From Bacillus zhangzhouensis (GTDB lineage: Bacteria > Bacillota > Bacilli > Bacillales > Bacillaceae), in assembly GCA_025809375.1 (NCBI GenBank), contig CP099514.1:2170001-2234000 (forward strand): a DNA stretch of 64,000 nt, given 5' to 3'. The position numbers and the translations under genes are program-made. The notes under the pieces were generated by a model. That model was given only the letters and a program-made list of their open reading frames with translations. It ran no database searches and was not told where the DNA came from. Shown piece after piece: positions 11,099-20,621 of this stretch (the first letter of the stretch is position 1; every line of letters begins with the position of its first letter).

Positions 11099-12265
11099 CT
11101 ACTGCTCTTTGTAAAACTTTTCAATTGCCTTGTCGATGTACACCCATCCTTTATAAGACACATGAATCGTATCTTTAAAGAAATATGGATCATACTCATG
11201 CTTAGTCAAATCCGCAACTTCAAACCCATTATCTCGAATTTGACGATTGATTTTTTCATAATAGCCTGTACGGCCTTCTTTCGGAAAACCAGTGTAATCA
11301 TACCACTTTCCGTTGACAGGAATCGTCACAAACAAAGGCTTCGCCCCTGCCTGTTTTAAAATATCCAGCATGATTTGAAAATCTTTGTATTCTGGTGATT
11401 CGACATAAGAATGACCTTCACGGGAATCCTTCATCTTTTTCATGATCGGTTTCAGCTTGTGGTCAAACAATGTTTGATTAATATAAAACGGGTTGTCCCC
11501 TGCTCTTTTCGCGCCAAAAATGCTCGCTTCTTTTTCAAGCTCGGCCCATGTTTTTCCTTTGACTGAAGGAGACGGTTGAAGCTTGCGCTCATGCGCCGGT
11601 CCAATCGTATAGTACATATCTTTCTTTTGAAGCATGCCATAATACATTTTTGCAATAGGAGAAATCACGCCATAAGCGAACTTGTTCCCAGATAGCTCTG
11701 CTTTAAAAAGCTCAGTGATCACCATGTCGTTTTTTACTGCTTTAAACTTCATGATTCTTTTGATCAGCTCTTTTTTTACAGTTGGATCAATTTCTTTATT
11801 ATAGGCGAGATTCAGTGCTTGAAGCGCTGAATAGTTAGGTGCAAAGTGACTCTCATCAGATCCCCATTTCACAAACCACTGCGGGGACACGATAAATACA
11901 AACTTCTTCCCTTTTAATTTATCCATATGCGCTGCGAAGTTCATTGCATGAATTAATGATTGCGACCCACCTTTTCCAATAAGATAAGGTGTAAACCCTT
12001 GGGGATTCTCATGAAAGAAATTCGAAGGGTGATATGGATCAAAACGTGACAATTCAGAAGATCCATAGATCGGCAAATAAGTTGGATCTTTTAGCATTTC
12101 ATCTTGTAAATAAAGCCCTTGAAACATCTCTGGATCTAACTCTGTGGCTGACTTTTGTAATTTGTCTTTTGGGATCAGATGTAAGAGCCATGCATTTGGT
12201 ACAAGAAGAACACCAATGAATAGAACAGCCGCTAAAATAAGCGGCCCAAAAAAACGCTTTTTCAT
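11099..12265 (-). CDS. dltD: D-alanyl-lipoteichoic acid biosynthesis protein DltD
   Basis: Membrane-anchored SGNH-like protein required for the final steps of D-alanine transfer to teichoic acids. The 388 residues start with a single membrane segment (FFGPLILAAVLFIGVLLV). The outer domain has YGSSELSRFDPYHPSNFF, which carries the family nucleophile serine, and ends with KDTIHVSYKGWVYIDKAI containing the catalytic Asp and His. Its start overlaps the dltC stop by one base. Confidence 0.95.
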   Translation of the reverse strand: MKKRFFGPLILAAVLFIGVLLVPNAWLLHLIPKDKLQKSATELDPEMFQGLYLQDEMLKDPTYLPIYGSSELSRFDPYHPSNFFHENPQGFTPYLIGKGGSQSLIHAMNFAAHMDKLKGKKFVFIVSPQWFVKWGSDESHFAPNYSALQALNLAYNKEIDPTVKKELIKRIMKFKAVKNDMVITELFKAELSGNKFAYGVISPIAKMYYGMLQKKDMYYTIGPAHERKLQPSPSVKGKTWAELEKEASIFGAKRAGDNPFYINQTLFDHKLKPIMKKMKDSREGHSYVESPEYKDFQIMLDILKQAGAKPLFVTIPVNGKWYDYTGFPKEGRTGYYEKINRQIRDNGFEVADLTKHEYDPYFFKDTIHVSYKGWVYIDKAIEKFYKEQ

Positions 12266-12501
12266 TACTTCATCTCAGCCAGCTGCTCAGCAATGTGATT
12301 CGGCGTATCCCACACATCACGATCGAATTCTGTAATCGGAACAGTGATTCCGAGTTGACTTTCAATTGCCATAAGCAGTTCTACTGTACCAAATGAATCA
12401 AGAAGACCTTCTTCAAAAATCGCAATCTCTGGATTTTCTTTCACAACATCATCCTGACAAACCTCTGCAATAATACCGTATACTTGTTTTTTAAATTCCA
12501 T
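12265..12501 (-). CDS. dltC: D-alanine carrier protein DltC
   Basis: A 78-residue acyl-carrier-like protein. The phosphopantetheine serine lies in EEGLLDSFGTVELLMAIE. It accepts D-Ala from DltA and hands it on towards DltB/DltD. The size and motif are exact for the family, and it sits between dltB and dltD. Confidence 0.96.
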   Translation of the reverse strand: MEFKKQVYGIIAEVCQDDVVKENPEIAIFEEGLLDSFGTVELLMAIESQLGITVPITEFDRDVWDTPNHIAEQLAEMK

Positions 12502-12522
12502 AATTTTCTACTCCCTTAATAT

Positions 12523-13707
12523 TTAATGATGAAATGGCTTTCCTGAAAAAATATAAAATCCGAAACAAATCACATGGAATGTAATAATGATCGACACAAC
12601 CATTGTGACCTTATTATCCGGCCACCACTTGTGCTTTTTATTCCATTTCTCAAATAAATTGTAACCGGACATGACAACTGCATGATATAGTCCGTACATA
12701 ATATATTGAAGAGCAAGACCGTGCCAAGCACCCATCAATAGAAAGAGGACAAAGTACCCTATATTTGATACAGCCATACGGTTCTTGATCCACTTCTTTT
12801 TAGTCATAAAGAACACAAATCTCATAAACACGTAGTCTCTAAACCAGAAGGACAAGGACATGTGCCAGCGATTCCAGAAGTCTTTAATGTTTCGGCTGAT
12901 AAACGGTTTATTAAAGTTCTCTGGTGATTTAATACCCATAATATAACTCACACCTACAGCAAATGCTGTATATCCAGCAAAGTCAAAGAACAAATACATG
13001 CTGTAAGCATACATATACGTTAACTGCTGAACAAAGTGACTGCTGCTAATGTGATGAATATTCATCAGAATATACGTGTGAATCAAATATCCAATAATGA
13101 ACTTATATAAGAAGCCAATAAAAATTTTATGAATACCGGCATATAGAAGATCACTGTATGCTTCCTTTTCAGGCGGCGTATCCATATCCTTTTCAAATCG
13201 GCGGTAACGGTCAATCGGACCTGATGAAATCGTCGGGAAAAAGACAATGAAATAGACCAAACGGTGAATCGGAATTTTCTTCTTAATCAAGCCGTCTCTT
13301 GTCTCGATAATTAACTGAACACCTTTAAATGTTAAGTACGAGATCCCCAAAAAGCTCAGCCAGTTCATTGGCGCCGGCTGATGCGGCTGATGAGTTAGAA
13401 AGAACGGTAAAATCTTTGACAGCACAAGCGGCAAAATAGATGCCACCACTGCTGCATAGAAAACGGATGCCTGATTCGCCTTTAACCGGTATGCAAGGTA
13501 CAGGCGGATGATTAAGACTTGCCACACCGTGAACAAGAAAAGCAGCAGCGCGCCATGTGCATCCTTTGAGAAAATAAGTGCCAGTGCCACAACTGTTGCA
13601 AACATGTTGTAGCCCTGCATTCTTTTGCCGCGAAGACCAAGAATAATTGTCGGCAAAAGAAGAATACCAATTAGAATGAAGAAAAAGAATGAACTAAACG
13701 GAATCAT
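12523..13707 (-). CDS. dltB: D-alanyl transfer protein DltB (MBOAT family)
   Basis: A 394-residue multi-pass membrane protein with about 11 hydrophobic segments. The MBOAT region is [26 protein letters not shown], and the catalytic histidine is in [20 protein letters not shown]. It moves D-alanine across the membrane from DltC. Its ATG overlaps the dltA stop by 4 nt. Confidence 0.96.
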   Translation of the reverse strand: MIPFSSFFFFILIGILLLPTIILGLRGKRMQGYNMFATVVALALIFSKDAHGALLLFLFTVWQVLIIRLYLAYRLKANQASVFYAAVVASILPLVLSKILPFFLTHQPHQPAPMNWLSFLGISYLTFKGVQLIIETRDGLIKKKIPIHRLVYFIVFFPTISSGPIDRYRRFEKDMDTPPEKEAYSDLLYAGIHKIFIGFLYKFIIGYLIHTYILMNIHHISSSHFVQQLTYMYAYSMYLFFDFAGYTAFAVGVSYIMGIKSPENFNKPFISRNIKDFWNRWHMSLSFWFRDYVFMRFVFFMTKKKWIKNRMAVSNIGYFVLFLLMGAWHGLALQYIMYGLYHAVVMSGYNLFEKWNKKHKWWPDNKVTMVVSIIITFHVICFGFYIFSGKPFHH

Positions 13708-15209
13708 AGAAGAACCTCTTTCGCGATTCTCTTACGGTCAACCTTCCCGTTTGGCGTCATGTACAGCTGCTCAAGATAGACAAACTTTCTTGGAATCATG
13801 TAAGCTGGCAGTGAATCCGCCATTTCTTTCTTAATCGCACTTGTCAGCTGATACTCTTTTTCAAATGAATGAGCTGCTGGGACAATCGCTGCAATTAAGT
13901 ACTCAACATGACCGTTTGGCTGGAATGGCACAATCACACAAGCATTGACATAGGTTGTCTCGCTCACATGATATTCAATTTCTTCTAGCTCCATCCGGTA
14001 TCCATGAAGCTTGATTTGATAGTCAAGACGGCCATGGCACGCAATTAATCCATCCTGCGCCACACCTGCGTCACCTGTACGGTAAGCAGGGCGTCCTTCG
14101 TATTTAAAGAACACTTTATCTGTCAAGGATTGTTCACCTAAATAGCCTTTTGTGACGCTTGGCCCGACGATGACAATTTCCCCTTTTTCCCCATCAGAAA
14201 GAGTCTTGCCTTCTTCATCTAAAATGACGATATCTGTATCAGGTTTGGCATAACCGACTGGTAAAGAATCGTGCTGATCAAGAAGCGCCTGCGTGACTTC
14301 AATCGATGTGACCGCAACAGTTGCTTCAGTTGGACCATACGTATTAAAGACCTGCGCTTTTGGAAAACGCTCCAAAAGTGCACTTACTACAGAGACAGGA
14401 AGCGCTTCACCGCAGAACAAGAAAACTTTCAGCTCTGGTAAAAGCTCTCCTGTAAAAGAAGGGTCCATTAAGCACATTTGCACAAAAGAAGGTGTGGATG
14501 TCCACACTTCAACGTCAGATTGACCAAGTGCTGCAAACATATCCTTTGGTTTGTTGACGAGATCTTTTACTAAACAGTAAAGCGTGCCGCCTGATTGAAG
14601 CGCTGGATAGAGGTCCATCACTGATAAGTCAAAAGAAAATGGTGCTTGATTTAAAAATGTGCGCCCCTCACCAATTGGGAAGTCACCGCACATCCACTCT
14701 GTAAAGCTTTCTAAATTATGGGCTGTTACCTGAACGCCTTTCGGTTTTCCGGTACTGCCAGACGTATAAATGATATAAAAAACATCATCTTGTTGAACCC
14801 ACTGCGTGGATGGTGGTGCTTCTTTTTCAAGTGCTAAAAGCGATGCCGCACTCTTCACTTCAATGTGCTCTTCTACATCTAATACATTCTGCTCATTTGC
14901 ACATATCAATAGACTGGCTTTTGAGCTTTCAATAATTGAGACGATACGCTCTATAGGGATTGAGATGTCGACCGGAATATACGGTCTGCCTGATTTCACA
15001 CTGCCTAAAAAAGAAATCAGCATCTCTGGCTCCATATGACCGTATACAATGACAGGTTCACTGCCAGCTGCGACTGCATCAATCGCACCAGCCATTTGGT
15101 CTGATAAATGCCAAAGTTCATCATATGTGATCGATGCATGTTGAGAAACAAATGCTGGCTGTGTTGGTTTCGTTTGTTGGTATTCATGAATCGTGTGTAA
15201 TAGTTTCAT
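13704..15209 (-). CDS. dltA: D-alanine--D-alanyl carrier protein ligase DltA
   Basis: Adenylating enzyme that loads D-Ala on DltC. The 501-residue ANL-family protein carries the P-loop-like core [19 protein letters not shown], the [14 protein letters not shown] motif, YRTGDAG, and the C-terminal catalytic lysine in [11 protein letters not shown]. It follows dltX and is full length. Confidence 0.97.
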   Translation of the reverse strand: MKLLHTIHEYQQTKPTQPAFVSQHASITYDELWHLSDQMAGAIDAVAAGSEPVIVYGHMEPEMLISFLGSVKSGRPYIPVDISIPIERIVSIIESSKASLLICANEQNVLDVEEHIEVKSAASLLALEKEAPPSTQWVQQDDVFYIIYTSGSTGKPKGVQVTAHNLESFTEWMCGDFPIGEGRTFLNQAPFSFDLSVMDLYPALQSGGTLYCLVKDLVNKPKDMFAALGQSDVEVWTSTPSFVQMCLMDPSFTGELLPELKVFLFCGEALPVSVVSALLERFPKAQVFNTYGPTEATVAVTSIEVTQALLDQHDSLPVGYAKPDTDIVILDEEGKTLSDGEKGEIVIVGPSVTKGYLGEQSLTDKVFFKYEGRPAYRTGDAGVAQDGLIACHGRLDYQIKLHGYRMELEEIEYHVSETTYVNACVIVPFQPNGHVEYLIAAIVPAAHSFEKEYQLTSAIKKEMADSLPAYMIPRKFVYLEQLYMTPNGKVDRKRIAKEVLL

Positions 15210-15223
15210 AGTTTAATCTCCAA

Positions 15224-15367
15224 TTAAAAATCATTGTAAATGAATGATCCCGTATTTGCTGTATGGAATCCGTAAATAAAGAACAATAATAGCAAAATAA
15301 GTAAGTAAAAGCTTGTATATCCTATCCATTTTACAGACTTATTTTCTGATAGCTTTTTGAATAGCAT
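15224..15367 (-). CDS. dltX: DltX, small membrane protein of the dlt operon
   Basis: A 47-residue protein starting MLFKKLSENKSVKWIGYT, with one membrane helix (SFYLLILLLLFFIYGF) and a conserved-type C-terminus ending TGSFIYNDF. The start at 15367 is chosen because AAAAGAGG precedes it; a longer in-frame reading adds an implausible N-terminus. Small DltX proteins lead dlt operons in many Firmicutes and aid D-alanylation. Confidence 0.9.
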   Translation of the reverse strand: MLFKKLSENKSVKWIGYTSFYLLILLLLFFIYGFHTANTGSFIYNDF

Positions 15368-15400
15368 ATTGATAACCTCTTTTCTTTTGACACTTATAGA

Positions 15401-15425
15401 GACGCATGACTCATTCAAAGAGTTT
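15401..15425 (-). promoter_or_regulatory. ECF-sigma (sigma-X/W type) promoter of the dlt operon
   Basis: On the minus strand AAAC (15422-15425) and CGTC (15401-15404) are separated by 17 bp, with TGA before AAAC. This matches sigma-X/sigma-W promoters. In B. subtilis the dlt operon is under sigma-X, so the element both looks right and sits right, about 34 bp before dltX. Confidence 0.75.
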
Positions 15426-15590
15426 CATCTCAAAACATAAAAATTTTAAGAAATCATGAAAAAAAGATGAAGAATCGATTAACGTGTCTTTAGGCAAAGC
15501 TGTTTTATTGTAACAAAGATTTAATACATTTGAAATAAAATCCGAGCTTAAATTTGCCTTAAAATTGGTGAAGGCTGTCGAACTAACGCA

Positions 15591-15618
15591 AAAGCCACCT
15601 AGTTGACTAGATGGCTTT
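15591..15618. terminator. Intrinsic terminator downstream of the DUF4288 gene
   Basis: Stem AAAGCCAcCTAG / CTAGaTGGCTTT with loop TTGA and a single mismatch. It lies about 30 bp past the stop of the DUF4288 gene. A/T tracts on both sides are short, so it may be bidirectional. Confidence 0.7.
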
Positions 15619-15650
15619 GATGTCATTTACTTCGAAATGTTTGTGCGAAT

Positions 15651-15986
15651 TTATTTGTCTAGGGAGTATCTCTCAATGGCTTCTTCTGGAGACGTTTCTT
15701 TATCAAACACAAGATAACGACTATAAACTTCTTTTAAATGTACTGATTCATCAATATTATCTACTAATTCAAAGATATCTAAAATTGCAACTACTTTGGT
15801 AGTAGTCATTCCACCCTCTGAATTTTCATAAGTTTCTTCTGGGAAGTTTTCGTGTATGATACTTTCAATCTCCTCTGGTTTTTTTGTTTTTATTAAGAAA
15901 ATTCTTTCTTCAAATATTTTTTCAGGGCTTAAACGTGGCGAAGTTGTTGATTCAAATAAAACTTTTACAGAATAAATATCGTACAT
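15651..15986 (-). CDS. DUF4288 domain protein
   Basis: A 111-residue acidic cytosolic protein. The visible pattern (YSVKVLFESTTSPRLSPEKIFEERIFLIKTKKPEEIESI at residues 5-43, then TTTKVVAILDIFELVDNIDESVHLKEVYSRYLV) resembles DUF4288. The function is unknown. It has an RBS (GAAAGGTGATC) and a terminator, and lies 18 bp after the decayed kelch gene. Proteins of this family often occur near secreted or toxin genes, so an immunity-like role is possible but unproven. Confidence 0.6.
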   Translation of the reverse strand: MYDIYSVKVLFESTTSPRLSPEKIFEERIFLIKTKKPEEIESIIHENFPEETYENSEGGMTTTKVVAILDIFELVDNIDESVHLKEVYSRYLVFDKETSPEEAIERYSLDK

Positions 15987-16004
15987 AAATGATCACCTTT
16001 CATT

Positions 16005-17055
16005 TCATTTTTTCTTAAATCTGTTGTCTGTTAACAGTTTTTTAGCTTTTTTAGCATTCTTTTTCCCTTTTTTTGCGTCTTTGTTGAGTGGTGTTGCTGG
16101 TTCTGAATCTTTGTCACAGGGTGTTTTTGTGTTGTTTGGGAGTTCCATATCTTTTAAGGAGATAGAGATGACCGATTTATAGTTTCTATCAGCTAATTGA
16201 GTAAAGTTATTGTTGGGTATTCTACCTCCTATGATATATAAAGTATAATCACAGAAGAATGAGCAATACGCATATGCTTTGCGGCGTATTCACATAGGAT
16301 TTCTGTTCTGTATTAACGTCATAAAGATATTGATATTTTGGAGCAACTGCCGTAACTAATATATTCTCTTTATAATTAACAGCAGACAAATACTCCCCTT
16401 TAAATCCGTCTTTTTTTCTGTCCACTTATTATTAGAAGGGTTGAATTCATAGATTATAGATTTTGTATTATCGGAAACTGCATAAAACTTCCCTTTCAAT
16501 ACCAAACTTGTAGTATTTTTAATTATTACACTTGGTTGTGGTTCTTTTACCCATTCATGTGTGGTTACATTATAACTATAAAATTCATCTCCCAAACCTA
16601 GAACATAAATTTTGTTATCTATAGCTCCAGCCTGTACATTATATGCTCTTTTGATCACTTAAACGGAACATTTTCTAACTGAGTCCATTCATCTTTTTTT
16701 GCATCATAAACTTCAAAGCTATTAAACTTCCTATCTCCAGATCCCCCTGCTATAACATAAATTTTGTTGCCAATTGTTACTGTGGCCGCCCCTCCTCTAG
16801 CAGTTGGCATTACACTTTTATCAAACCATTTGTTCATGCTGGGATCATACATATAAGTTTGATGTGAATATCCTTTATTATAAGAACCTCCTCCTATAAC
16901 ATAGATGTTTCCGTCTACTACTCCTGTACTAGCACCAATTCTTGCCTCCGGTAAGTCCGCAAGCTTTTTCCATTCTGCAGTTGCAGCTTGTGCTACTGAT
17001 GTGATTGCAGAATAGCAAGAACAAACAAGATCATTACTAATAACCATTTTTTCAA
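16005..17055 (-). pseudogene. Secreted kelch-repeat protein, broken by several frameshifts
   Basis: The pieces read as one kelch protein if the frame changes are ignored. A TTG start after GAAGGAGTG gives the signal peptide MKKWLLVMILFVLAIL, and the frame then shifts to AITSVAQAATAEWKKL. Kelch blades with NIYVIGG and NKIYVIAGG run to 16655. The next blade (NKIYVLGLGDEFYSYN) is in a different frame from 16658. A further shift at a run of A near 16425 leads to DGFKGEYLSAVNYKENILV, and another near 16290 leads to LYIIGGRIPNNNFTQL and a Lys-rich tail ending at 16005. At least four frame breaks are present. Partial products could still be made. Confidence 0.8.
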
Positions 17056-17251
17056 AAATATCACTCCTTCAGATAGTCTTACTCTATATGTATCGGATTA
17101 AACTGTACATTTTCTACCACAAAATAGAAGTGAATTTAGAAGCGTTCCTCTCTAATTCACTTTCATATCACTCGATACTTTTTACCTATTCATTACCTAT
17201 TTTTATATTGTTAAAATAAACATACTTATTTGAAAAAGGGAGTGAACCTTT

Positions 17252-18862
17252 CTGGGCAAGATACTTGATGCAAAAGCACTAACTAGTGCCATGGACAAAA
17301 GGGCAAAACACTATCAGGAACTCCGCGAACAAATGGTAGATTTAAAAAAGGCATTACAAAGTGTTGCCAATCTCGGTGATGACTTCACTGGGAAAGGTGC
17401 CGATAATATTAAAAGCTTTTATAAAGAGCTGTCTGGAAATGTAGACATGTTTATCAGATTCATCGATAAGCAGAAAGCCTTTCATGAAGGTGTTTCTGGG
17501 ACACTTGATGATACAAACTTTGGCGGCGATACCTTCGTAGAAGAACACTTTTTAGATAACGCAGTACATATGGGCATCAAGAATGCCAAAAGCATTGTAA
17601 AGGATCAAAAAAAGGCACTCAAAACCATTTTTCAAGATATTGATGACCTTATTTCTCTAGAGGTATTTGATAGCCAAACCTTTGATGAAAAAATAGAAGA
17701 TGCGGAAGATGAACGGAAAAAGACTGTTAAGGATTTGATTGAACTTGATCAAAATTTAAAAGATGAATATGCTTTGTCAGAGACTGAGGAGAAGGCTACA
17801 ATGGCATTGTATGCAGAAATGATGAGTGCCACGAATGACGGGAAATCCATTTCACCTATGAATTTTGATAAAAAAGCATTTCAAGATAGTGAAATCTACA
17901 AGGCAAAAAGCGATATTGAGAAGCAAACTGCTGAATATCTTAAAATCAAAAAAGAACAAGAAGAAGCCCGCGAGATCGCAAAGGAACAAGAAGCGCTCGC
18001 TAACCGTTCTTGGTATGAAAAAGCCCTCGATTATGGCGGGAATATTGTCAATGAACTGACTGGCGTGAACGATGCAAAACGCGCCGCAACGGGCATTGAT
18101 CCAATCACAGGTGAAAAACTCACGGCAGGACAGCGAGTCGCCGCAGGCGGCATGGCAGCAGCCGGTTATATCCCAATCGTTGGCTGGGCAGGACGCATTT
18201 TCAAAGGCGGAAAGGCTGTCTATAAAACCACCCAAGCCACATCAGCCGCAGTCAGGGCAGTCGACATCTACAAGACATCACAAAAATCCTTTAATGCCCT
18301 AAAGACATCACAAAAAGGATTATATGGCCTCACCGCCACCAACGGCTTCAGCGAAGCGATCACTGGCCGAGACATGTTCGGAAACAAGATTTCCAAAGAA
18401 CAGCAGGAAGTGAGCATGAATGCGGCGCTGGGTATGCTTTTGCCGTTAGGACTAAATGGTGTAAATAATAAATTAAAAAATAAAGCAACACTAGACGTAC
18501 AGAAAAACTTAAATAAAAACCATCATGAATCTAGAAAAGCTAGTTTAAAAGAAATTAAACGCCAATTAAATATACCAAGAACACAAAACCCTGAAAGTCA
18601 AAAGATGGTGCCCTTAACAGATAAAAATGGAAAAAGAATATTAAATGAAAAAAACCAACCAATCCTTACGAGAGAGCTTACGTATGAAGTTAATGGTAAA
18701 AAGATTGTTATTCAGGATCATTCAAATGGTCACGATTTTGGAGAAGGAGGCATCGGAAACCAACCTTCACACCACAATGTAAGACCTGAACATAACACCC
18801 GCAATGGTAAAGTCGAAGGTGTAGAAGACCATTATTATTTTGAAAGAAGAAACAATAAATAA
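17252..18862 (+). CDS. LXG-domain polymorphic toxin
   Basis: The N-terminal LXG domain is about residues 1-210 (ILDAKALTSAMDKRAKHYQELREQM, then coiled coil). In this family it directs export by the type VII (Yuk/ESX) system. A linker with GVNDAKRAATGIDPITGEKLTAGQRVAAGGMAAAGYIPIVGWAGR follows, typical of Bacillus YeeF/YobL-like toxins. The C-terminal toxin tip (IQDHSNGHDFGEGGIGNQPSHHNVRP, His/Asn rich) resembles HNH/endonuclease VII-fold toxins. An ATG exists at 17291, but the LXG start motif extends upstream in frame to a CTG at 17252, eleven bases after an AGGGAGTG, so the true start may be CTG. It pairs with the immunity gene downstream. Confidence 0.85.
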   Translation: MGKILDAKALTSAMDKRAKHYQELREQMVDLKKALQSVANLGDDFTGKGADNIKSFYKELSGNVDMFIRFIDKQKAFHEGVSGTLDDTNFGGDTFVEEHFLDNAVHMGIKNAKSIVKDQKKALKTIFQDIDDLISLEVFDSQTFDEKIEDAEDERKKTVKDLIELDQNLKDEYALSETEEKATMALYAEMMSATNDGKSISPMNFDKKAFQDSEIYKAKSDIEKQTAEYLKIKKEQEEAREIAKEQEALANRSWYEKALDYGGNIVNELTGVNDAKRAATGIDPITGEKLTAGQRVAAGGMAAAGYIPIVGWAGRIFKGGKAVYKTTQATSAAVRAVDIYKTSQKSFNALKTSQKGLYGLTATNGFSEAITGRDMFGNKISKEQQEVSMNAALGMLLPLGLNGVNNKLKNKATLDVQKNLNKNHHESRKASLKEIKRQLNIPRTQNPESQKMVPLTDKNGKRILNEKNQPILTRELTYEVNGKKIVIQDHSNGHDFGEGGIGNQPSHHNVRPEHNTRNGKVEGVEDHYYFERRNNK

Positions 18863-18882
18863 CTCAAACGAGGAGTATCCAA

Positions 18883-19272
18883 ATGATTAGAGAAGAAAAA
18901 TTTATGAACCCACAAGCGATGACTGAAATTTTCGGGGGGATTCCCCATTTTAAAAATGCAGAAATCATGAATGTTGATTTAAATAGAGATGGCCCTACCC
19001 TATTTTTACGACTAATGACAAAAGACTCCGTAAAGAATGCACCAAAACGTTGGAGAGATTTTGATGTTGTATACGTTGAATTATCATTCATTGGTGTAAC
19101 GGATTTAAAAATTAATCACTTAGGAAATAATAATATAATTGATCATTTTGAGATTAGCACAACAAAGAATGAAGGGTTACTAAAAATAAATTGTAAGAAT
19201 CAAATGCAAATCGAAACCATATTTGATTGGGCAAGGGTTGAACAAATTTCTCCGGGGCTAATTGGTTCTTAA
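18883..19272 (+). CDS. Immunity protein, Imm50-like
   Basis: A 129-residue cytosolic protein 20 bp after the LXG toxin. The N-terminal pattern NPQAMTEIFGGIPHFKNAEIMNVDLNRDGPTLFLRL resembles immunity family Imm50. It presumably binds and neutralises the toxin tip of its neighbour. ACGAGGAGTATCC precedes the ATG. The family assignment is by eye. Position and size strongly support the immunity role. Confidence 0.75.
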   Translation: MIREEKFMNPQAMTEIFGGIPHFKNAEIMNVDLNRDGPTLFLRLMTKDSVKNAPKRWRDFDVVYVELSFIGVTDLKINHLGNNNIIDHFEISTTKNEGLLKINCKNQMQIETIFDWARVEQISPGLIGS

Positions 19273-19310
19273 GATAACTTACGTTTTCATAAACACCAAA
19301 TATTTAATCC

Positions 19311-19356
19311 ACTTTAAGAAGGGCTTCTCTTTATTAAGAGAAGCCCTTCTTAAAGT
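19311..19356. terminator. Perfect 21-bp stem terminator after the toxin-immunity pair
   Basis: Two perfectly complementary 21-nt arms (19311-19331 and 19336-19356) enclose a TATT loop. The core is AAGAAGGGCTTCTCTT. Position just after the immunity gene suggests a terminator, although the flanking T run is short. Confidence 0.75.
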
Positions 19357-19416
19357 CATTTTCATTAGCTAATAACAATCATACAATGCTTTTTGATTAT
19401 TCAACACTTCTAATAA

Positions 19417-19548
19417 TTAATTCAAATCCCTTAGTAAAACATCTTTGAACAATTCAATAGCATTTTCCTCACTAGAATCATTCGTGCCTAGTTTCCCTTG
19501 AAATGCTCTAGACAGTATAGACTTTTTTAATGTTTTTGTGAGTTGATT
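19417..19548 (-). pseudogene. C-terminal scrap of a type I restriction specificity subunit
   Basis: On the minus strand 43 codons up to a stop read NQLTKTLKKSILSRAFQGKL and continue GTNDSSEENAIELFKDVLL. The phrase SIL-x-x-AF-x-G-x-LGTND with an acidic tail is typical of HsdS C-termini in Firmicutes. An in-frame TAA lies directly upstream, and I see no start codon or other hsd gene. It appears to be the residue of a lost restriction system at this variable locus. Confidence 0.55.
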
Positions 19549-19621
19549 TTAGCCTGACCATCCTGTTGGACTCGAGTCATAAAAGATTGCTAAAATAATT
19601 TGTTAAACAATAGGAAAAAAA

Positions 19622-19668
19622 TAAAAAAGCCAGAAACTTTGATTCATCAATGTTTTTGGCTTTTTAAC
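19622..19668. terminator. Terminator-like hairpin near the left end of the integrated element
   Basis: AAAAAGCCAgAAAC and GTTTtTGGCTTTTT pair around a 14-nt loop, with A and T runs on the two sides. It lies between the hsdS scrap and the attachment repeat. No intact gene obviously uses it. Confidence 0.6.
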
Positions 19669-19682
19669 AGTTTCAAATCATC

Positions 19683-19718
19683 ATACGTCCCAGGAGAGAT
19701 TCGAACTCCCGACCGACG
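19683..19718. repeat. Left attachment repeat of the integrated element (copy of tRNA-Arg 3' end)
   Basis: A 36-bp exact direct copy of 36457-36492, which is the 3' portion of the tRNA-Arg gene (T arm and acceptor end). The sequence before and after the two copies differs. The remainder of a tRNA is absent here, so this is the duplicated att core. The intact tRNA is at the integrase end. Confidence 0.95.
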
Positions 19719-19989
19719 TTAAATTATCGCTTAGTTTTCGTAAAATAATATCCGCTTATAAACCGATAATTGGAACGATCATTGAGTCGGTCATTTAACG
19801 AACTTTTGACCATATGTCATTTTAACGCACAAAACGATAAGATTCAAGCGTCGTTTATCCCAAAAATAGATGAACGTAATTACTACGCTTCAAGAAACGC
19901 CTCTAATTTACCACGCATTTTCCTACGTTTTGCCTCGCGTTTACGACATATAAGAACTCCACCCTTAATTGAGCGGGTTTTTTCGTTTA

Positions 19990-20532
19990 TTATTGATTCA
20001 ATGTATATTTTCTAGTGAAAGTGGTAGCATCTGAAACATTATTGCCAGCGTTTTTAAAAATACGCCATGAAAATTCAATACCGTTTACCTCATTTGGTAT
20101 TGAATACGACAAAGGCCAAACATAAAAGAAATCTAGCCGATCTCCTTTTTGATTTAGTTCATTCTTTCCTTCTTCTTTTACTGGGATGACTTCTTCTGCG
20201 ACTAATTCTTCGCCAGTATTAAGCTTTATAGTCTCCACAGCCGGATATGCTTCAAATGAAGATTGGCCCGTATTTAGCATAGATCCTTTTATTGCAATGT
20301 GAGAACTTGACGGAGAGATTAACACACGTTCTACTTCTATAGACAGCCCCTCATAGTTTCCACTATCATTCATTTCGTATACATCTGTCCATACCGCGCT
20401 ATCTTCTTTTAATTGTTCATATGTATCTTTTGGAATAGTTGTAGCTATAGATGGTTTATCTGCGCTCTTTGAACAACCTAAAAGCGCAATCAATATTATC
20501 ATAAAACTAATAAACAACGTGGACATTCGCAA
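19990..20532 (-). CDS. Putative lipoprotein of the integrated element
   Basis: About 180 residues with a lipoprotein signal (MRMSTLFISFMIILIALLGC, lipobox LLGC) followed by a polar domain. The pattern GLSIEVERVLISPSSSHIAIKGSMLNTGQSSFEAYP resembles extracellular immunoglobulin-like lipoproteins. I set the start at the TTG at 20532, because AAAGGGGATG lies too close to the ATG at 20541. Surface lipoproteins on mobile elements sometimes block superinfection, but nothing here shows that. Confidence 0.65.
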   Translation of the reverse strand: MRMSTLFISFMIILIALLGCSKSADKPSIATTIPKDTYEQLKEDSAVWTDVYEMNDSGNYEGLSIEVERVLISPSSSHIAIKGSMLNTGQSSFEAYPAVETIKLNTGEELVAEEVIPVKEEGKNELNQKGDRLDFFYVWPLSYSIPNEVNGIEFSWRIFKNAGNNVSDATTFTRKYTLNQ

Positions 20533-20581
20533 TAAAATCATCCCCTTTCTTACAATAATACCAATTTAAACCTAATGGGTA

Positions 20582-20616
20582 AACGACCGCTACAACTTTG
20601 TGTGTAGTCGGTCGTA
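20582..20616 (-). terminator. Hairpin downstream of the tape measure gene
   Basis: On the minus strand ACGACCGaCTACA pairs with TGTAGCGGTCGT around a short loop, just after the tape measure stop. It is followed by TTTAC, so it is a weak but well-placed terminator. Confidence 0.6.
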
Positions 20617-20621
20617 TTTCT

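Noticed and set aside
15411-15626. 71-codon minus-strand frame upstream of dltX
   Set aside because: Contains the terminator hairpin and the dlt promoter; no RBS.
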